DNA of 64,000 nt from Desulfobulbaceae bacterium (GTDB taxonomy: Bacteria > Desulfobacterota > Desulfobulbia > Desulfobulbales > Desulfocapsaceae), in the NCBI GenBank assembly GCA_008933635.1, contig WBUQ01000005.1, positions 1-64,000 on the forward strand, in the 5' to 3' direction. Position numbers and translations under genes: made by a program. Position 1 is the first letter of the stretch; each line of letters begins with the position of its first letter. Of this stretch, positions 7,301 through 18,003 are shown one piece after another. The notes under the pieces were generated by a model. The model was not told the origin of the DNA. It did no database searches and saw nothing but the letters and a program-made list of their open reading frames with translations.

Positions 7301-10300
7301 CGTCATCGAAACCCTTGTCTTCGAGTTCGTTGGCCAGGACAGTGTCCAGGTCGCGCCGGTAGTAGGTGACGGCGACATCGGACACGCCGCTGCCCGCGCT
7401 GTCGCGGAGGGCGTACGGCGAGCCGAGGGCCTTGGTGTCCTGGTTGGTGTAGGAGAAGGATTCGTTGTAGTAACCGTCGGTCATGGCGATGACGAAGGCC
7501 CGCTGGCATTCGCCGCCGCTGTCGTCGATGGTGTCGGCGTCGACATCGCTGTTCGCATCCCAGAACACCGAAGGCCGTGTTGCGTCGCTGGCGCTGGTCA
7601 GCCCCTCGCTGGTCTTCAGCACAGATGCATCGTCGATGCTGTCCTTTGTGTCGCCTTCCAGGAAATACCGGCCGACCTCGTTCAGGGCCCGGCGCAGCGG
7701 CGTACCGTCGCTGGCCGGATCGCCGTAGACGGATTTGAGGTACGCCAGTTTTTTCGGCCCGTCAGCCAGTTCCATGTAGACGAGCGGTTCGTGCACCCTC
7801 TGATGGATGGAATAGATGCCCAGTGAAACTCGCTCCATGTCATAGGTGGTCAAACCTACAGCCGCTTTCGAGGTCAGGATGCGGCGACGATAGAACGAGA
7901 ACCAGTCGGCGAAATTCTGCCGGACGACATAGGCCAGCTGGGCGCTGTCGGTGATGGGGTCGCCGTTCTCGTCAAACCGGACCGGCTTGATGGTGGCGAT
8001 TTCGGCATCATCTACACCGGGAACCAGGGTTACCAGTTCACCGTCGTCGATCTGCTCGTCGCCGCTGATATCGTCGAAGCGGTAATAGTTGAGGGTATAG
8101 CTGCCCACGGTGCGGCCGGTTCCCGGGATGGTGACGAGGTAGACCTCGCCGTTGTCCCTTACTTCATCGCCGTTTTTGTCGTGCCAGGTGAAATAGTGGG
8201 CGTTCGGGACGATGATGTCGGAGGTGGCGCCGGTCTGTTCCTTGAAATGGTAGGTCTTGTTGGCGAGGCGGATCCAGCGCGGTCCCTCGGCGGCGCCGCC
8301 GTTGGGGTTGGGGCGCTGGTCGGCCCTGAGGGTTTCCGAGACGTAGGATGAGGTTGCCGTGTCGTAATAGGTGATCGTGTATTTGGCGTTGCTGTCGGTG
8401 TCGGCCCAGTCGTCGATCCAGGCGTACACGTAATAGTCGCCCTCTTTGCCGGCAGGGACGTTCATCCGCCAGGTCGCCCAGGTATTGGTGTTGTCGGTGT
8501 AGTAGAGCTGGCCGACCTTTCCGAGTGCGCTGTTCTCGCCCCACTCCCAGTACGAATCGCCAGCTGAGGGATCCCAGTTGGCGGATATGGCGAAGACGTC
8601 AGCATCGGCATCGTCGAAGATCAGTTCCGGGGCGTCGGGTCTGCCTCCTGCGAGGCCGTATCCGGTTGCCCATGGGAACAGCTCGTAGCCGGTGGGATAA
8701 CTGATGTTGGAACGGTAGGTCGGCGGGTTGGTCTGGTTGACCTGCAGGTCGTTGCGGGTGGAGAGGCCGATAGCGTCAGCCCGGGTGTCGCCGCCGGTGC
8801 TGCTGGCATCGCGTTCCACCTTGACCTGCTGGCCAAGGACCTTGATCCGGAAGAATTCGCCGTTCAGATCCATGGTCTGGGTTATGCCGTCGCTGTCGAC
8901 ATAGACCATCGGGTAGCCTTTTGCGCTGTCGACGGTATTGGTGCGCGGGTTGTCCATGTCGGCGTGGACGAAGTCGTCTTTGAAGGCGATATCCGGGAAG
9001 GTCGCGTTGTTGGTGTCATAGCGTTTTTCGATGCCGTTCTGCGGGGCGGCAGCGCTGGTGCGGATGTGGATTTTCCTGCTGCCGGTCTCGGCAATGCCGT
9101 TGACCACCTCGTCCCATTTCGGCCAGGGATCGTACTGCGTTGCCGGGTTGAAGAACATCCGGTTGTAGCCGGACCACTGGCTGAGCCATTCCCGGCGCTG
9201 GCCGTCGTCGAGTTTGTAGTCGCTATAGGCCCTCGAGTTCTGGTGGTAGGCATAGACATAGTACTCGTTTTCATAGAGCTGCTGATTCTCGGAGGTCATG
9301 AACTCCCAGTCCATGGAGCCCGAATCGTCCACCAGGAACATGATCAGCGGCGGTGCCGGTTTCTTGGCAGCGTTGGCCGGGACGTCGGATGGCGTGACGC
9401 AGGTCTCCTCGACGCCGATCTCTTTGTCGCCGTCGAAGCAGTCCTCGTCGACATTGTTACCGGGGATCTCGGTGGCGCCTGGGTAGATGGCGTTGTTGCC
9501 ATCGTTGCAGTCGCCCTGGGCGCCGGTGAAGCCGTCACTGTCTCCATCGGCATCAGGCCCCGAGCAGACATCGTTGGTCATGCCGCTGCAGTCCTCGTCG
9601 ATGCCGTTGCCGCAGATCTCGGCCGCCCCCGGGTTGATGTTGGGGTCGCCGTCGTTGCAGTCGAACGGTGCCGCAGCAACGCAGGAGGTGCCGCCGGCGA
9701 CCACGTAGCCGTCCTTGTCGTCGTCGTTGCAGGGGCGGGCGAAGATCGCTTCGATGGTCTTGTCCTTGTCCATCGTTATAGTCAGCGGGTTGGTCGACCC
9801 GCTGGCATCCTGCTGCCAGCCCTGGAACAGCCAGCCGTCGGCCGTGTTGGCGATGGCCTGCACCTTGACGGAGGTGTCGGCGCTGTAGATGTAGATGTTG
9901 TCACCGCCGGGATCGCCGACAGGATCGACGGTTACCGAGCCCTTGGCCGGGTCGGCGATGATCGTCAGCTGATGGCTGTTGGCGTCATACAGACCCTGGA
10001 CCGTCTGATTCTTGAAGGCGTTCTGCAGATCGAGCTTGGTGTCGGCGGGCTTCAGCCAGCCGTCCAGGTCGAAATACTGGATGACGAAGTAGCGCTCGTC
10101 GCAGGACCCGCCGGTGTCGCCGGGGATGCTGAAGGAATCTCCGTGCTTGCCGGTCTTGATCAGGTTTGCCGAACTGACGGTGTAGGAGGCGTCCGTTTTA
10201 TAGGCGCGCCAGCCGGTATTGGCGTTGGTCTGGATATAGTGGTCCTCGTCGGTGCCGGTGGCCCCGTCATCGGCACCAAGGTAGACGGTGACCGTTGCCG

Positions 10301-13064
10301 TGTTGAAGATCGCCTCGAGGGTGTGGTTGTCGGTGACCGCGGGGAAAGTATATGACTCGCTGGACCAGTTGTCTTCTCCCGTCTTGAATGCGCCCTGGCT
10401 GACCCCGTCGATCTTCAGGTCGGTGGTACACTGTCCGCCGTCGGCCGCGATGGCGAAGACCGGCGTCGAGTTGTGATCGGTGATGTAGGACAGCGGACCG
10501 CTGGCGTGGGCCGGAGGACCTGCGACCGGTGCCGTCGGGGTGACCGTGCCATTGCCGGTGGCGGTGTAGTCGATCTTGTGGTCGAAGAGGATGTTCAGGG
10601 TTTGCCCGGCAGGTGGTGTTGCAGCAGAGAACGTATAGGTTCTCTCAGTCGGGCTGATGACAGTCTCCGTCACTGTGCCGGGGGTGCTGGTGCTCCAGGA
10701 AGTGAAACCGTAGTCAGCGGTAGCTGTGAAGACGGCCACCTCGTTGTTGTTGATCTTCTGGGCTACGCCGTTGGTGATGGGTACATCGGTGCCAGGAGGT
10801 GACTGGAGAGTGACCGTTCCATGCAGATTCCAGGTAGGGGTGATGGTGTATTCATCGTCGAGGATATAACAGTACCCGCTGTTATCGGCTATCGTGACCA
10901 GGTCGTAATTGGGATTGCTGGAGTTGATGCTGAGTCTGGTATAAAAATATTCGTCACCTTCATCGAGGGTATCTTCTTTTGTGATGATGGTGATCGTCTT
11001 CGAGCTTTCGCCCGGAGCGAAGGTGAGATCAGTCCCGGATGAGATATTGCCGGATGCGGCGGTATAGTCGGCGGGGCTGACTGCCGAACCGTTGGTCGTA
11101 TACCAGTTGAGGGATACGCTGTCGCCTGCGGCAACCGCCGGAGTGACGGTAACGGTGAAGATCGCGTCGCTGCCTGGCGAATCTCCCTCCGTCACGTTCG
11201 GGGCATTGCTGATGACGACACTGTACTTGTTGTCATCGTTGATCGTCACCGTCGCGGTATTGTCAGGAGTGGTTCCCGTGGTGACAAGGACGTTGCCTGA
11301 GGTGCCGGTGATGGACACGTCGAAGGTCTCGTTGTGCTCAATGATCGCGTCGTTGGTGATCGGAACGGTGATCGTGCCGGTATTCGATCCGGCCGGGATG
11401 GTGATTGGCGTGCTGGCCGCACCGTAATCCGTTCCTCCGCCAAGCGCTGTGCCGGGGGTGGTCGAGACGCTGAAGGTGACGGAATCGCCCGTCGCCACGT
11501 TCCGGTCAAGGACGACGCTGAGGGTTGCGTTGCCGCCTGCGACGTTTTCGCTCACCGAGACGTTGTTGAAGGTGATCACCGCGTAGTCATCGTCGGTGAT
11601 ACCGCCGGCGCCGATGCCGGTTCCTGAGAATGCCGCGTTGGCAGAGGGATTGCTCAGGCGCACCTGATAGGTTTCCAGGACTTCCTTGACCGCGTCGTCG
11701 AGGATCGTGACGGTGATGTTCTGGTTGTCCAGACTGGCGTTGTTGAAGGTCAGGGTCCCGCTCGTGGCGGTGAAATCGCTGCCGGCCGTCGCCGTCCCCG
11801 CCACGGTGGCGTAATCGACGGTGATGACGTCGCCTGCCGGCGGGTGCTTGTCGATGGAGACGGTAAACGTTGCCGTCCCGGCATCTTCGTTCACTGTCGA
11901 ATTGGTGATGGAAAGTTTGTAATCGTCGTTGTCGTCGATGGTGGCGATGGATTGGGCGTCGGTAATGGTCGCGTTGGCACTCGGGCCGGTGAGGTTCATT
12001 GAGAAGGTCTCGGCCCCTTCGCTTGTCGCATCGTTGATGATCGGGACATTGATCGATATCGGATTGTTGACATTGGAAAAGGTCAGGGACCCCGAGGTGG
12101 CGGTGAAGTCGGCAGGGGCGGTCGCCGTGCCGTTGGCTGTGGCGTAAATGACGGTGACGGTTTCCCCGACGGCGAGGGCCGGCACGACAATGGCCTGAAA
12201 CGTTGCCGGGCCGGTTCCCTCATGGACATGGAAGTCGGGCGAGATGGTGATCGTGTGATCGTTGTCGGTGATGGTGGTGACGACGGTATTGTCTGCTATT
12301 GTGGCGTTGCCGCTGGGCGACGAGAGGTTGAGCGAGAAATTTTCGCTTCCCTCCACGAGCGCATCATTGAGAATCGTGACCGGAATGGTTTGGGTGGTGG
12401 TGCTGCCGGTGAAGGCGAGGGTGCCGCTGGCGGCGGTGAAGTCGCTGCCGGCCACGGCCGTCCCGTTGGCCGTGGCGTAGCCGACGGTAACCGTGTCGGT
12501 TCCGGGAGCCCGGTCGATGGTGACGGTATAATTCTGCACCCAGGTGAGGGTTTCCGTCTCGTTCTCCTTGATCGTCAGATCGGCTGTGGCCAGGGTGATC
12601 ACATAGTCGTCGTCGGTGATCGTGCCGAGGGCAGGCGCAGGGAGGGCGCCCACGGCAGCCGGGTTGCTGGACAGATCGGTGCCGGACGGCACTGCCGCGG
12701 TGATCTGCAGTTCAAAGGTCTCATCGGACTCCTTGATGGCGTCGTCGAGGATGGGGACGGTAACCGTCTGCGGGGCGGATGAGGCGCTGGTGAAGGTCAA
12801 TGTCCCCGATGCGGCAGTGTAGTCGCTCCCCGCTGTGGCGGGAGACACGCTGCCGTCGCCGGTCTGGTATGAAACGACTATTTGCTCGGTATCTTCAAGG
12901 GCGGGCGAGATCGCGACGGTAAAGGCGTATGGGCCGCCCGATTCATGCTGGCTGGTCTCAACAGGTGCAACCGAGACAAAGTGGTTGGCCGCCAGGGCTG
13001 TTTGGGGCATGGCCGGCAGTGTCAGGCCGACGACCAGGATTGCTTTGCGTATGAGACCTTTCAT
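4341..13064 (-). CDS. pilY1: Giant PilY1-like pilus adhesin with Calx-beta, MopE-like, vWA and PilY1 propeller domains
   Basis: About 2907 aa. The ATG at 13064 has a GGGGAAG ribosome site and begins a signal peptide, MKGLIRKAILVVGLTLPAMP. Approximate layout: residues 30-740, seven or so Calx-beta repeats (each with YATANGTA.SDFTA.SGTL and ending in DDD); 740-1110, InlB-like beta repeats; 1120-1210, two MopE-like metal-binding motifs (DCNDGDPNINPGAAEICGNG and a second copy); about 1246, a von Willebrand A domain with the MIDAS motif DDSGSM; 2090-2180 and 2617-2670, cysteine-rich inserts; from about 2240, the PilY1 C-terminal propeller (FSGANDGMLHVFNG, FGTGRLLDPE) with acidic EF-hand-like loops (DLNGDGVIDERD). 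PilY1 proteins act at the pilus tip in adhesion and calcium-gated retraction. The Calx-beta and MopE parts are unusual additions. Confidence 0.93.
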   Translation of the reverse strand: MKGLIRKAILVVGLTLPAMPQTALAANHFVSVAPVETSQHESGGPYAFTVAISPALEDTEQIVVSYQTGDGSVSPATAGSDYTAASGTLTFTSASSAPQTVTVPILDDAIKESDETFELQITAAVPSGTDLSSNPAAVGALPAPALGTITDDDYVITLATADLTIKENETETLTWVQNYTVTIDRAPGTDTVTVGYATANGTAVAGSDFTAASGTLAFTGSTTTQTIPVTILNDALVEGSENFSLNLSSPSGNATIADNTVVTTITDNDHTITISPDFHVHEGTGPATFQAIVVPALAVGETVTVIYATANGTATAPADFTATSGSLTFSNVNNPISINVPIINDATSEGAETFSMNLTGPSANATITDAQSIATIDDNDDYKLSITNSTVNEDAGTATFTVSIDKHPPAGDVITVDYATVAGTATAGSDFTATSGTLTFNNASLDNQNITVTILDDAVKEVLETYQVRLSNPSANAAFSGTGIGAGGITDDDYAVITFNNVSVSENVAGGNATLSVVLDRNVATGDSVTFSVSTTPGTALGGGTDYGAASTPITIPAGSNTGTITVPITNDAIIEHNETFDVSITGTSGNVLVTTGTTPDNTATVTINDDNKYSVVISNAPNVTEGDSPGSDAIFTVTVTPAVAAGDSVSLNWYTTNGSAVSPADYTAASGNISSGTDLTFAPGESSKTITIITKEDTLDEGDEYFYTRLSINSSNPNYDLVTIADNSGYCYILDDEYTITPTWNLHGTVTLQSPPGTDVPITNGVAQKINNNEVAVFTATADYGFTSWSTSTPGTVTETVISPTERTYTFSAATPPAGQTLNILFDHKIDYTATGNGTVTPTAPVAGPPAHASGPLSYITDHNSTPVFAIAADGGQCTTDLKIDGVSQGAFKTGEDNWSSESYTFPAVTDNHTLEAIFNTATVTVYLGADDGATGTDEDHYIQTNANTGWRAYKTDASYTVSSANLIKTGKHGDSFSIPGDTGGSCDERYFVIQYFDLDGWLKPADTKLDLQNAFKNQTVQGLYDANSHQLTIIADPAKGSVTVDPVGDPGGDNIYIYSADTSVKVQAIANTADGWLFQGWQQDASGSTNPLTITMDKDKTIEAIFARPCNDDDKDGYVVAGGTSCVAAAPFDCNDGDPNINPGAAEICGNGIDEDCSGMTNDVCSGPDADGDSDGFTGAQGDCNDGNNAIYPGATEIPGNNVDEDCFDGDKEIGVEETCVTPSDVPANAAKKPAPPLIMFLVDDSGSMDWEFMTSENQQLYENEYYVYAYHQNSRAYSDYKLDDGQRREWLSQWSGYNRMFFNPATQYDPWPKWDEVVNGIAETGSRKIHIRTSAAAPQNGIEKRYDTNNATFPDIAFKDDFVHADMDNPRTNTVDSAKGYPMVYVDSDGITQTMDLNGEFFRIKVLGQQVKVERDASSTGGDTRADAIGLSTRNDLQVNQTNPPTYRSNISYPTGYELFPWATGYGLAGGRPDAPELIFDDADADVFAISANWDPSAGDSYWEWGENSALGKVGQLYYTDNTNTWATWRMNVPAGKEGDYYVYAWIDDWADTDSNAKYTITYYDTATSSYVSETLRADQRPNPNGGAAEGPRWIRLANKTYHFKEQTGATSDIIVPNAHYFTWHDKNGDEVRDNGEVYLVTIPGTGRTVGSYTLNYYRFDDISGDEQIDDGELVTLVPGVDDAEIATIKPVRFDENGDPITDSAQLAYVVRQNFADWFSFYRRRILTSKAAVGLTTYDMERVSLGIYSIHQRVHEPLVYMELADGPKKLAYLKSVYGDPASDGTPLRRALNEVGRYFLEGDTKDSIDDASVLKTSEGLTSASDATRPSVFWDANSDVDADTIDDSGGECQRAFVIAMTDGYYNESFSYTNQDTKALGSPYALRDSAGSGVSDVAVTYYRRDLDTVLANELEDKGFDDASHQHLVTFGVSFGVFGQFDPNMYPDCLPSCTTPGEDGCPNLADLGKIIPGTQYQKCVEDSGGNVTCTDTSNTGPWAGACPNWHSTNTTDSPKAIDDLFHASVNGRGEFLNASDPAELVASLKKIKDLIEENQGTAASVSINANKIEANTLLFQTSYDSGDWSGNVEAKCLDALGNIASCQAVSCESSCNTAYESCSSLCDIGDAACEEVCITARTTCYTTNNCTSFKTCSAAHTECVNGCSGNAACIDICDDNKATCSENPPEIKWSASDELDTVGWQDREILTANPAGSGLPFRWGDTNDASPDGLTAAMKATLGGQQRLLEYLRGDASCEAGNTTGCVLNYRARSSKLGDFINSEPYYQKISALGIDWVFSGANDGMLHVFNGSTGDELFAFVPFTVFDNLDELADPGYNDIHKFFVDGYVTAQDLGDATILVGGLGKGGKGLYALNLDAAATAVAANDVEGSAQAIVKWEYNALTQAANAAIVANLGYSYSRPQIVKSNDPSAAWLLVFGNGYNSPSGHAVLFLVGLDTSGNIVWTHMIDTGVGDPLPANNNCNGLSTPALILPQGDGTNDFIFAGDLLGNMWKFDISDANRANWGVYFKNGAVNKPLFEARSNAGWRQPITMKPDVTTSCVNGTEGYLVAFGTGRLLDPEVDNLDQSIQTMYGVWDWSAEWALVGKDPHAMYLGYFMPKTSTVTAACNATCDAELGTTSTADTCLYNCLGNSECELECIETAESCTNNCNSVRNLSNMAAILGDTGSARYVALLEQRQVSVLGLKYNSDGSIKEQIYGETNLKAVDEVVRTVSDNEMNWLLPMENDGVLEPDELDLYISDTSKKISHVGWYFDLPENGERAVKDVRIASGKLIFTTNTPSSSPCVGGGTSQIWAVEACSGGRSKHAYFDLNGDGVIDERDYINIGTKANPIWIAPSSVKLEGIVPSPTLVEVQRSLDRLFFPDSREDSGIGSLGTSGYGLPIRYWRELDWQ

Positions 13065-13161
13065 GATCTTCCCCTTCCGTGTTCGGGATGGAATACGACG
13101 TTCCGCAGACCGGAAGAATGGCGGAACGTCCATGCAGATAAGGATTGCGTGTGAGTTTCCC

Positions 13162-13782
13162 TCAGGGGGTCGTATAGACCACCTGCTGGTAGCCGACCAG
13201 CAGCATCATATGGCCGGTGTAGGCCTTGCCGCCGCCCCGTTTGATGTCGTACATGCCGTAGACATCGTAGCACTTCTCGGTCTTCGTCGGGTCGGTGAGG
13301 CTCGCACCCGCGCAGACTCCGCGATCCAGGGCGGAATACCATACTCGGTCTCCGGTCGTTGCACCCGTGTCGTTGTACCCCGGCGGGATGATCCTGGTGG
13401 GGTCGGCATTCAGGCTTGTGGCCGCAGGCAGAATGGAGCCGCTTGGCCAGTTGGTCTGCAGGGTCATTTTCAATGCCGCATTGGTGGCATCGTAGGGTTT
13501 GAGCCAGTTGAAAGAAGGCGGGCAGCTCGGGTCAGCGAAATTCAGCAGGCACTTGTCGTTGATGTTGTCCAGTACATGCGCCCCTTCGAGGGTGACCCCT
13601 TCGAGGGAATAGAAGTTGTGCTGGAAAACCTCGCTGTTGAGGACGATCGACTGTTCGGTGTTTCGGATCATCATCGCGACGGTCCCCATGATCGTGAGGA
13701 TGACCAGCACCAGCAGGGCGGTGACCAGCGCCGCTCCGCGTTCATTGGCGAGGTGTGCGGTACAGGGTATTTTCATCGTCAT
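13162..13782 (-). CDS. pilX: PilX-like minor pilin assembly protein
   Basis: A 206-aa protein whose N-terminus, NERGAALVTALLVLVILTIM, is the typical PilX-type segment: a glycine with a following hydrophobic helix. The segment MMIRNTEQSIVLNSEVFQHNFYSLEGV matches the conserved turn after the helix. PilX proteins belong to the minor pilin complex that primes pili and carries PilY1, which is the next gene downstream. The start is ATG at 13782 or the in-frame ATG at 13776. Spacing to pilW is 19 bp. Confidence 0.88.
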   Translation of the reverse strand: MTMKIPCTAHLANERGAALVTALLVLVILTIMGTVAMMIRNTEQSIVLNSEVFQHNFYSLEGVTLEGAHVLDNINDKCLLNFADPSCPPSFNWLKPYDATNAALKMTLQTNWPSGSILPAATSLNADPTRIIPPGYNDTGATTGDRVWYSALDRGVCAGASLTDPTKTEKCYDVYGMYDIKRGGGKAYTGHMMLLVGYQQVVYTTP

Positions 13783-13801
13783 TTCGTGTGATTGCCTCTG
13801 G

Positions 13802-14452
13802 TTAAATAAGCGAGTTGGCTGCAGCGTTGCGCAATTCGATCCGGGTGGAATAGCTCCGCTCGATCATCCCCTCCGCGCCTGCCGGCGCCTGGGCGGTGAG
13901 GGTGATGACCACGGCCCTGATCGCCGCCGTGACGCTGGTCGGGGTGCCATTGGCCCCCAGGTATTGAAAGTTCAGGCTGGTCACCTTGCTGACCCGGGGG
14001 TCGGTGCCGCCGATCAGCGTCTGGGGAGGCTGGGTACCGCAGATGATCTGGGCCGAATTGGTGCCGGCCGAGTAGCGGAAGGTCAGCCTCTCGCAGTTGG
14101 GGAAGGCCGGGGTTGTCGATGATGAGGGATCATTGCCGTCGTCGATCGTACCGCTGGCGTTCAGATCGCTCGAGAAGCGGATGCGGGTGGCATCGGTGAC
14201 TTCCAGGTCGAAATCGCCGGTCTTCTGCGGGTCGTACCCTGTCATCCGCATCTCGCGGGCCATGAATTCGACGGCGGCCCGGACCTCCTGCTGCAGCGAG
14301 GCGGCGACGTTCTGCGTCGTATACAGCCTGCTCGAGCGGAAGAAGACCCCGGCGACGGCGGCCATGACAACACCGAGGATGGCGATCGCCACCATCAGTT
14401 CGAGAAGGGAGAATCCATGCTGAAATCGATGTCGGATGCGAGGATCGTTCAT
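13802..14452 (-). CDS. pilW: PilW-like minor pilin
   Basis: A 216-aa prepilin-like protein. The peptidase motif is G-FSLLELMVAIAILGVVMAA after a 13-residue basic leader. It is followed by the PilW signature SLQQEVRAAVEFMAREMRMTGYDP and a beta-rich C-terminal domain. It overlaps pilV by 4 bp (ATGA), so the two are translationally coupled. It should act with PilV, PilX and PilY1 in the tip complex of type IV pili. Confidence 0.9.
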   Translation of the reverse strand: MNDPRIRHRFQHGFSLLELMVAIAILGVVMAAVAGVFFRSSRLYTTQNVAASLQQEVRAAVEFMAREMRMTGYDPQKTGDFDLEVTDATRIRFSSDLNASGTIDDGNDPSSSTTPAFPNCERLTFRYSAGTNSAQIICGTQPPQTLIGGTDPRVSKVTSLNFQYLGANGTPTSVTAAIRAVVITLTAQAPAGAEGMIERSYSTRIELRNAAANSLI

Positions 14453-14844
14453 ATTCCGTTACCGTGACTGAGGCATCGAATGACGGCGTCATGGCCTGTG
14501 AAGCCGCCGGTTTTGGTGACAGTGACCGTAATGAATCGGGAGGTGGTGCCCCCCAGCGGATTGGTGCGGGTGACCGTGACGTTGTATGGCCCGCCCGCAT
14601 TGCCTTCGCTGTCGACATTGTTCAGTGCGGTTACGTTGTTGGCGCCAGTGGGGTTGAAGATATCCGGGGCGTTCTTGACCCGCTCCATCACCGCCTGGGC
14701 AAGCAGCATCTGCTCGGTCTGGATGTTGCTCCGGGCATTGCCGCTGACAACCTGGGTCTGGAGACCGATAACCGCCAAAATGCCTATGGCGAAAATGGCT
14801 GTGGCGATGACTACCTCGAGAAGTGTAAATCCTTGTTCTTTCAT
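14449..14844 (-). CDS. pilV: PilV-like minor pilin
   Basis: A 131-aa prepilin-like protein with a very short leader (MKEQG) and the motif FTLLEVVIATAIFAIGILAVIGLQTQVV. The segment after the helix (EQMLLAQAVMERVKN) is typical of PilV. It is the first gene of the minor-pilin operon and is preceded by the ribosome site AGGAGAATG. The protein ends after a conserved-looking beta segment. Confidence 0.9.
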   Translation of the reverse strand: MKEQGFTLLEVVIATAIFAIGILAVIGLQTQVVSGNARSNIQTEQMLLAQAVMERVKNAPDIFNPTGANNVTALNNVDSEGNAGGPYNVTVTRTNPLGGTTSRFITVTVTKTGGFTGHDAVIRCLSHGNGI

Positions 14845-15147
14845 ACATTCTCCTGTCAGTCGAAAAAAGTCAGAGAAGCCTACGGAATGAATCTGTGCAA
14901 TTATTACGCCAAATGGAGGCTATGGCCTGCATTAGCATGATTCCTTGATATTATAGCATTTATTCGCTGGACGGTGCCGGTGTAGTCTGGCAGGCTATAA
15001 AAAAATTTTATATAACCGGCGAAAAGATATTAAAAAATTTTCCTGCGATGAGGGAGCTGCGAGGGGGGAGGTGGTTGCGATGAACAGGGGCTCCTCTGCC
15101 GCCGGGTCACCGGCTGTCCCTTGCCGGGGAGGGTGTGGGGCGGTGGC
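14845..15147. other. 303-bp intergenic region between ydcV and pilV
   Basis: It contains the pil promoter, an AT-rich block (about 14995-15045) and a GC-rich stretch near ydcV with a small GCCGG/CCGGC hairpin at 15101-15114, which may help to end the ydc transcript. No open frame with family resemblance is seen. Confidence 0.55.
14950..14958 (-). promoter_or_regulatory. Extended -10 promoter of the pil operon
   Basis: On the minus strand TGCTATAAT gives a perfect TATAAT with the extended TGn motif, about 105 bp upstream of pilV. No good -35 box is seen at 17 bp, as often happens with extended -10 promoters. AT-rich DNA (15000-15045) lies further upstream and could act as an UP element. No sigma54 -24/-12 pair was found. 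Confidence 0.5.
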
Positions 15148-15957
15148 CTATTTGCTGCCGCCCTCCACCGACTCGGTGCCCCGGGTCAGGTAATAGGCGG
15201 CGAGGATGGGCAGCATGGTTGCCGCCATCACCATCACCGCCACCACGTTGGTGATCGGGACGTCGCGGGGGCGGGTGAGCTGGTTGAGCAGCCAAATCGG
15301 CAGGGTGCGCTCGGGTCCGGCGGTGAAGGTGGTGACGATGATCTCGTCGAAGGAAAGGGCGAAGGCCAGCACGCCCCCAGCCAGCAGGGCGGTGGCGATG
15401 TTCGGCAGGATGATGTGGAAGAAGGTCTGGACGCCATCGGCCCCGAGGTCCATCGACGCCTCGATCAGGTTCCGGGAGGTCCTTCGGAAGCGGGCGATGA
15501 CGTTGTTGTAGATGACGACCACGCAGAACGTGGCGTGGCCGGCGACGATCGTCCAGTAGTTGAGCTCCCAGCCGGCCATCCGGAAAGCCGAGAGCAGCGC
15601 GATACCGGTGATGATGCCCGGCAGGGCAATGGGCAGGATGAACATCAGGGTGATCGTCTCCCGGCCGAAGAATTTTTTCCGGTAGAGGGCGGCTGCCGCC
15701 ATGGTTCCGAGGAGCATGGCGATGGCGGTGGCCAGGGCTGCCACCTTCAGTGACAGGATGATGGCATCGATGATGTCGGGACGTTCGAGGGCGGCCGCGA
15801 ACCACCTGAGAGTGAACCCCTGCAGCGGAAAGCTGAAGGCGCTCTCCTCGGTGTTGAAGGCGTACATGACGATGACCGCGATCGGGAAATGCAGGAAGGC
15901 GATCCCGCCGAAGGCGACGATCCTGAGCCAGGCCGGGCTGCGTTTGTCAGAGTGCAT
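15148..15957 (-). CDS. ydcV: ABC transporter permease, YdcV-like (PotC family)
   Basis: A 269-aa inner-membrane permease with about six hydrophobic segments, beginning [26 protein letters not shown]. It contains the coupling loop [22 protein letters not shown], the EAA motif that docks on the ATPase. It overlaps ydcU by 11 bp. Together with YdcS, YdcT and YdcU it would import a polyamine-like or related solute. Substrate identity rests on similarity of the binding protein to E. coli YdcS. Confidence 0.93.
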   Translation of the reverse strand: MHSDKRSPAWLRIVAFGGIAFLHFPIAVIVMYAFNTEESAFSFPLQGFTLRWFAAALERPDIIDAIILSLKVAALATAIAMLLGTMAAAALYRKKFFGRETITLMFILPIALPGIITGIALLSAFRMAGWELNYWTIVAGHATFCVVVIYNNVIARFRRTSRNLIEASMDLGADGVQTFFHIILPNIATALLAGGVLAFALSFDEIIVTTFTAGPERTLPIWLLNQLTRPRDVPITNVVAVMVMAATMLPILAAYYLTRGTESVEGGSK

Positions 15958-16879
15958 CGAAGGCCCCCATCCGTTTGGCGAACACCAGGTAGAGGCCGAC
16001 CACCACGATGGGGACGACCGTGAAGGCGGCGGCCATCGGGATGTTGCCGATGGCGCCCTGCTGGGTGTAGACCATTGTGCCGATGAACAGGCCTGAGGGG
16101 CCGACCAGGGTCGGGATGATGTAATCGCCGAACGTCAGGCAGAAGGTGAAGATCGAGCCGGCGACGATCCCTGGTGTTGCCAGCGGCAGCAGGATCGTTC
16201 TGAAGGTCTGCGACGGGGTCGCCCCGAGGTCGGCAGAGGCCGCCAGCAGGTTCGGGTTGATCCGTTCGATCGAGGCCTGGATCGGCAGGATCATGAACGG
16301 CAGCCAGACATAGGAGAAGACCAGAAAGCGGCCCAGGTGCGAGGTGGACAGGGTGTTGCCGCCGATGAAGGGAAGGGCCAGCAGGGCCTCGACGAGGGGA
16401 GCCAGGCCGGCCTTGTCGATGAACCAGTAAACGATGCCGCCCTTGGCGAGGATCACCGTCCAGGAATAGGCCTTGACGATATAGCTGGCCCACATCGGCA
16501 GCAGCACGGCGATATAGAAGAATCCCCTCTGCCAGCCTGCGGCGTAGCGTGCCATATAGTAGGCGAAGGGAAAGCCGAGGCAGGCACAGAAGAGCGACAC
16601 CGCAGCCGCCATGGAGAAGGTGCGGAGGACGATGTCGAGATTGGCGGCGGCGACCAGCCCCTGGTAGTTCTTCAGCGTGAACCGGGGCAGTACCGTCATC
16701 GAAAAATCGTCGAAGGTGTAAAAACTCTGGATCAGCAGGGCGAACAGCGATCCGAGATACACGACGCCGAACCAGAGCAGCGGGGGAATCAGCAGGAGCA
16801 GGAGGTAGAAGTTGCTGCGCCGGTAGAGGAAGGTGGAGAGGCGGCGGGTCAGGCCGGGTTCGGCAGTGGCATCGGTCAT
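15947..16879 (-). CDS. ydcU: ABC transporter permease, YdcU-like (PotB family)
   Basis: A 310-aa permease with a cytoplasmic N-terminus and about six membrane segments (first [20 protein letters not shown]). The EAA loop is [29 protein letters not shown] lies just upstream of ATG 16879, and only 9 bp separate it from ydcT. It forms the membrane channel with YdcV. Confidence 0.93.
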   Translation of the reverse strand: MTDATAEPGLTRRLSTFLYRRSNFYLLLLLIPPLLWFGVVYLGSLFALLIQSFYTFDDFSMTVLPRFTLKNYQGLVAAANLDIVLRTFSMAAAVSLFCACLGFPFAYYMARYAAGWQRGFFYIAVLLPMWASYIVKAYSWTVILAKGGIVYWFIDKAGLAPLVEALLALPFIGGNTLSTSHLGRFLVFSYVWLPFMILPIQASIERINPNLLAASADLGATPSQTFRTILLPLATPGIVAGSIFTFCLTFGDYIIPTLVGPSGLFIGTMVYTQQGAIGNIPMAAAFTVVPIVVVGLYLVFAKRMGAFDAL

Positions 16880-16888
16880 GGCCGCCTC

Positions 16889-17908
<1,020 letters not shown>

Positions 17909-18003
17909 GGAGGAGTTCCTGGTTGGCTTGAGAGTCGAGGATGCCTCTCGTCAGGTTTGCGCATTCATGAGGGGGTTGTGAGTCATCGGAGGAGTGCGAT
18001 CCT

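Noticed and set aside
14845..15147. Sigma54 promoter for the pil operon
   Set aside because: No GG-N10-GC pair of the TGGCAC/TTGCA kind lies upstream of pilV; an extended -10 site fits better.
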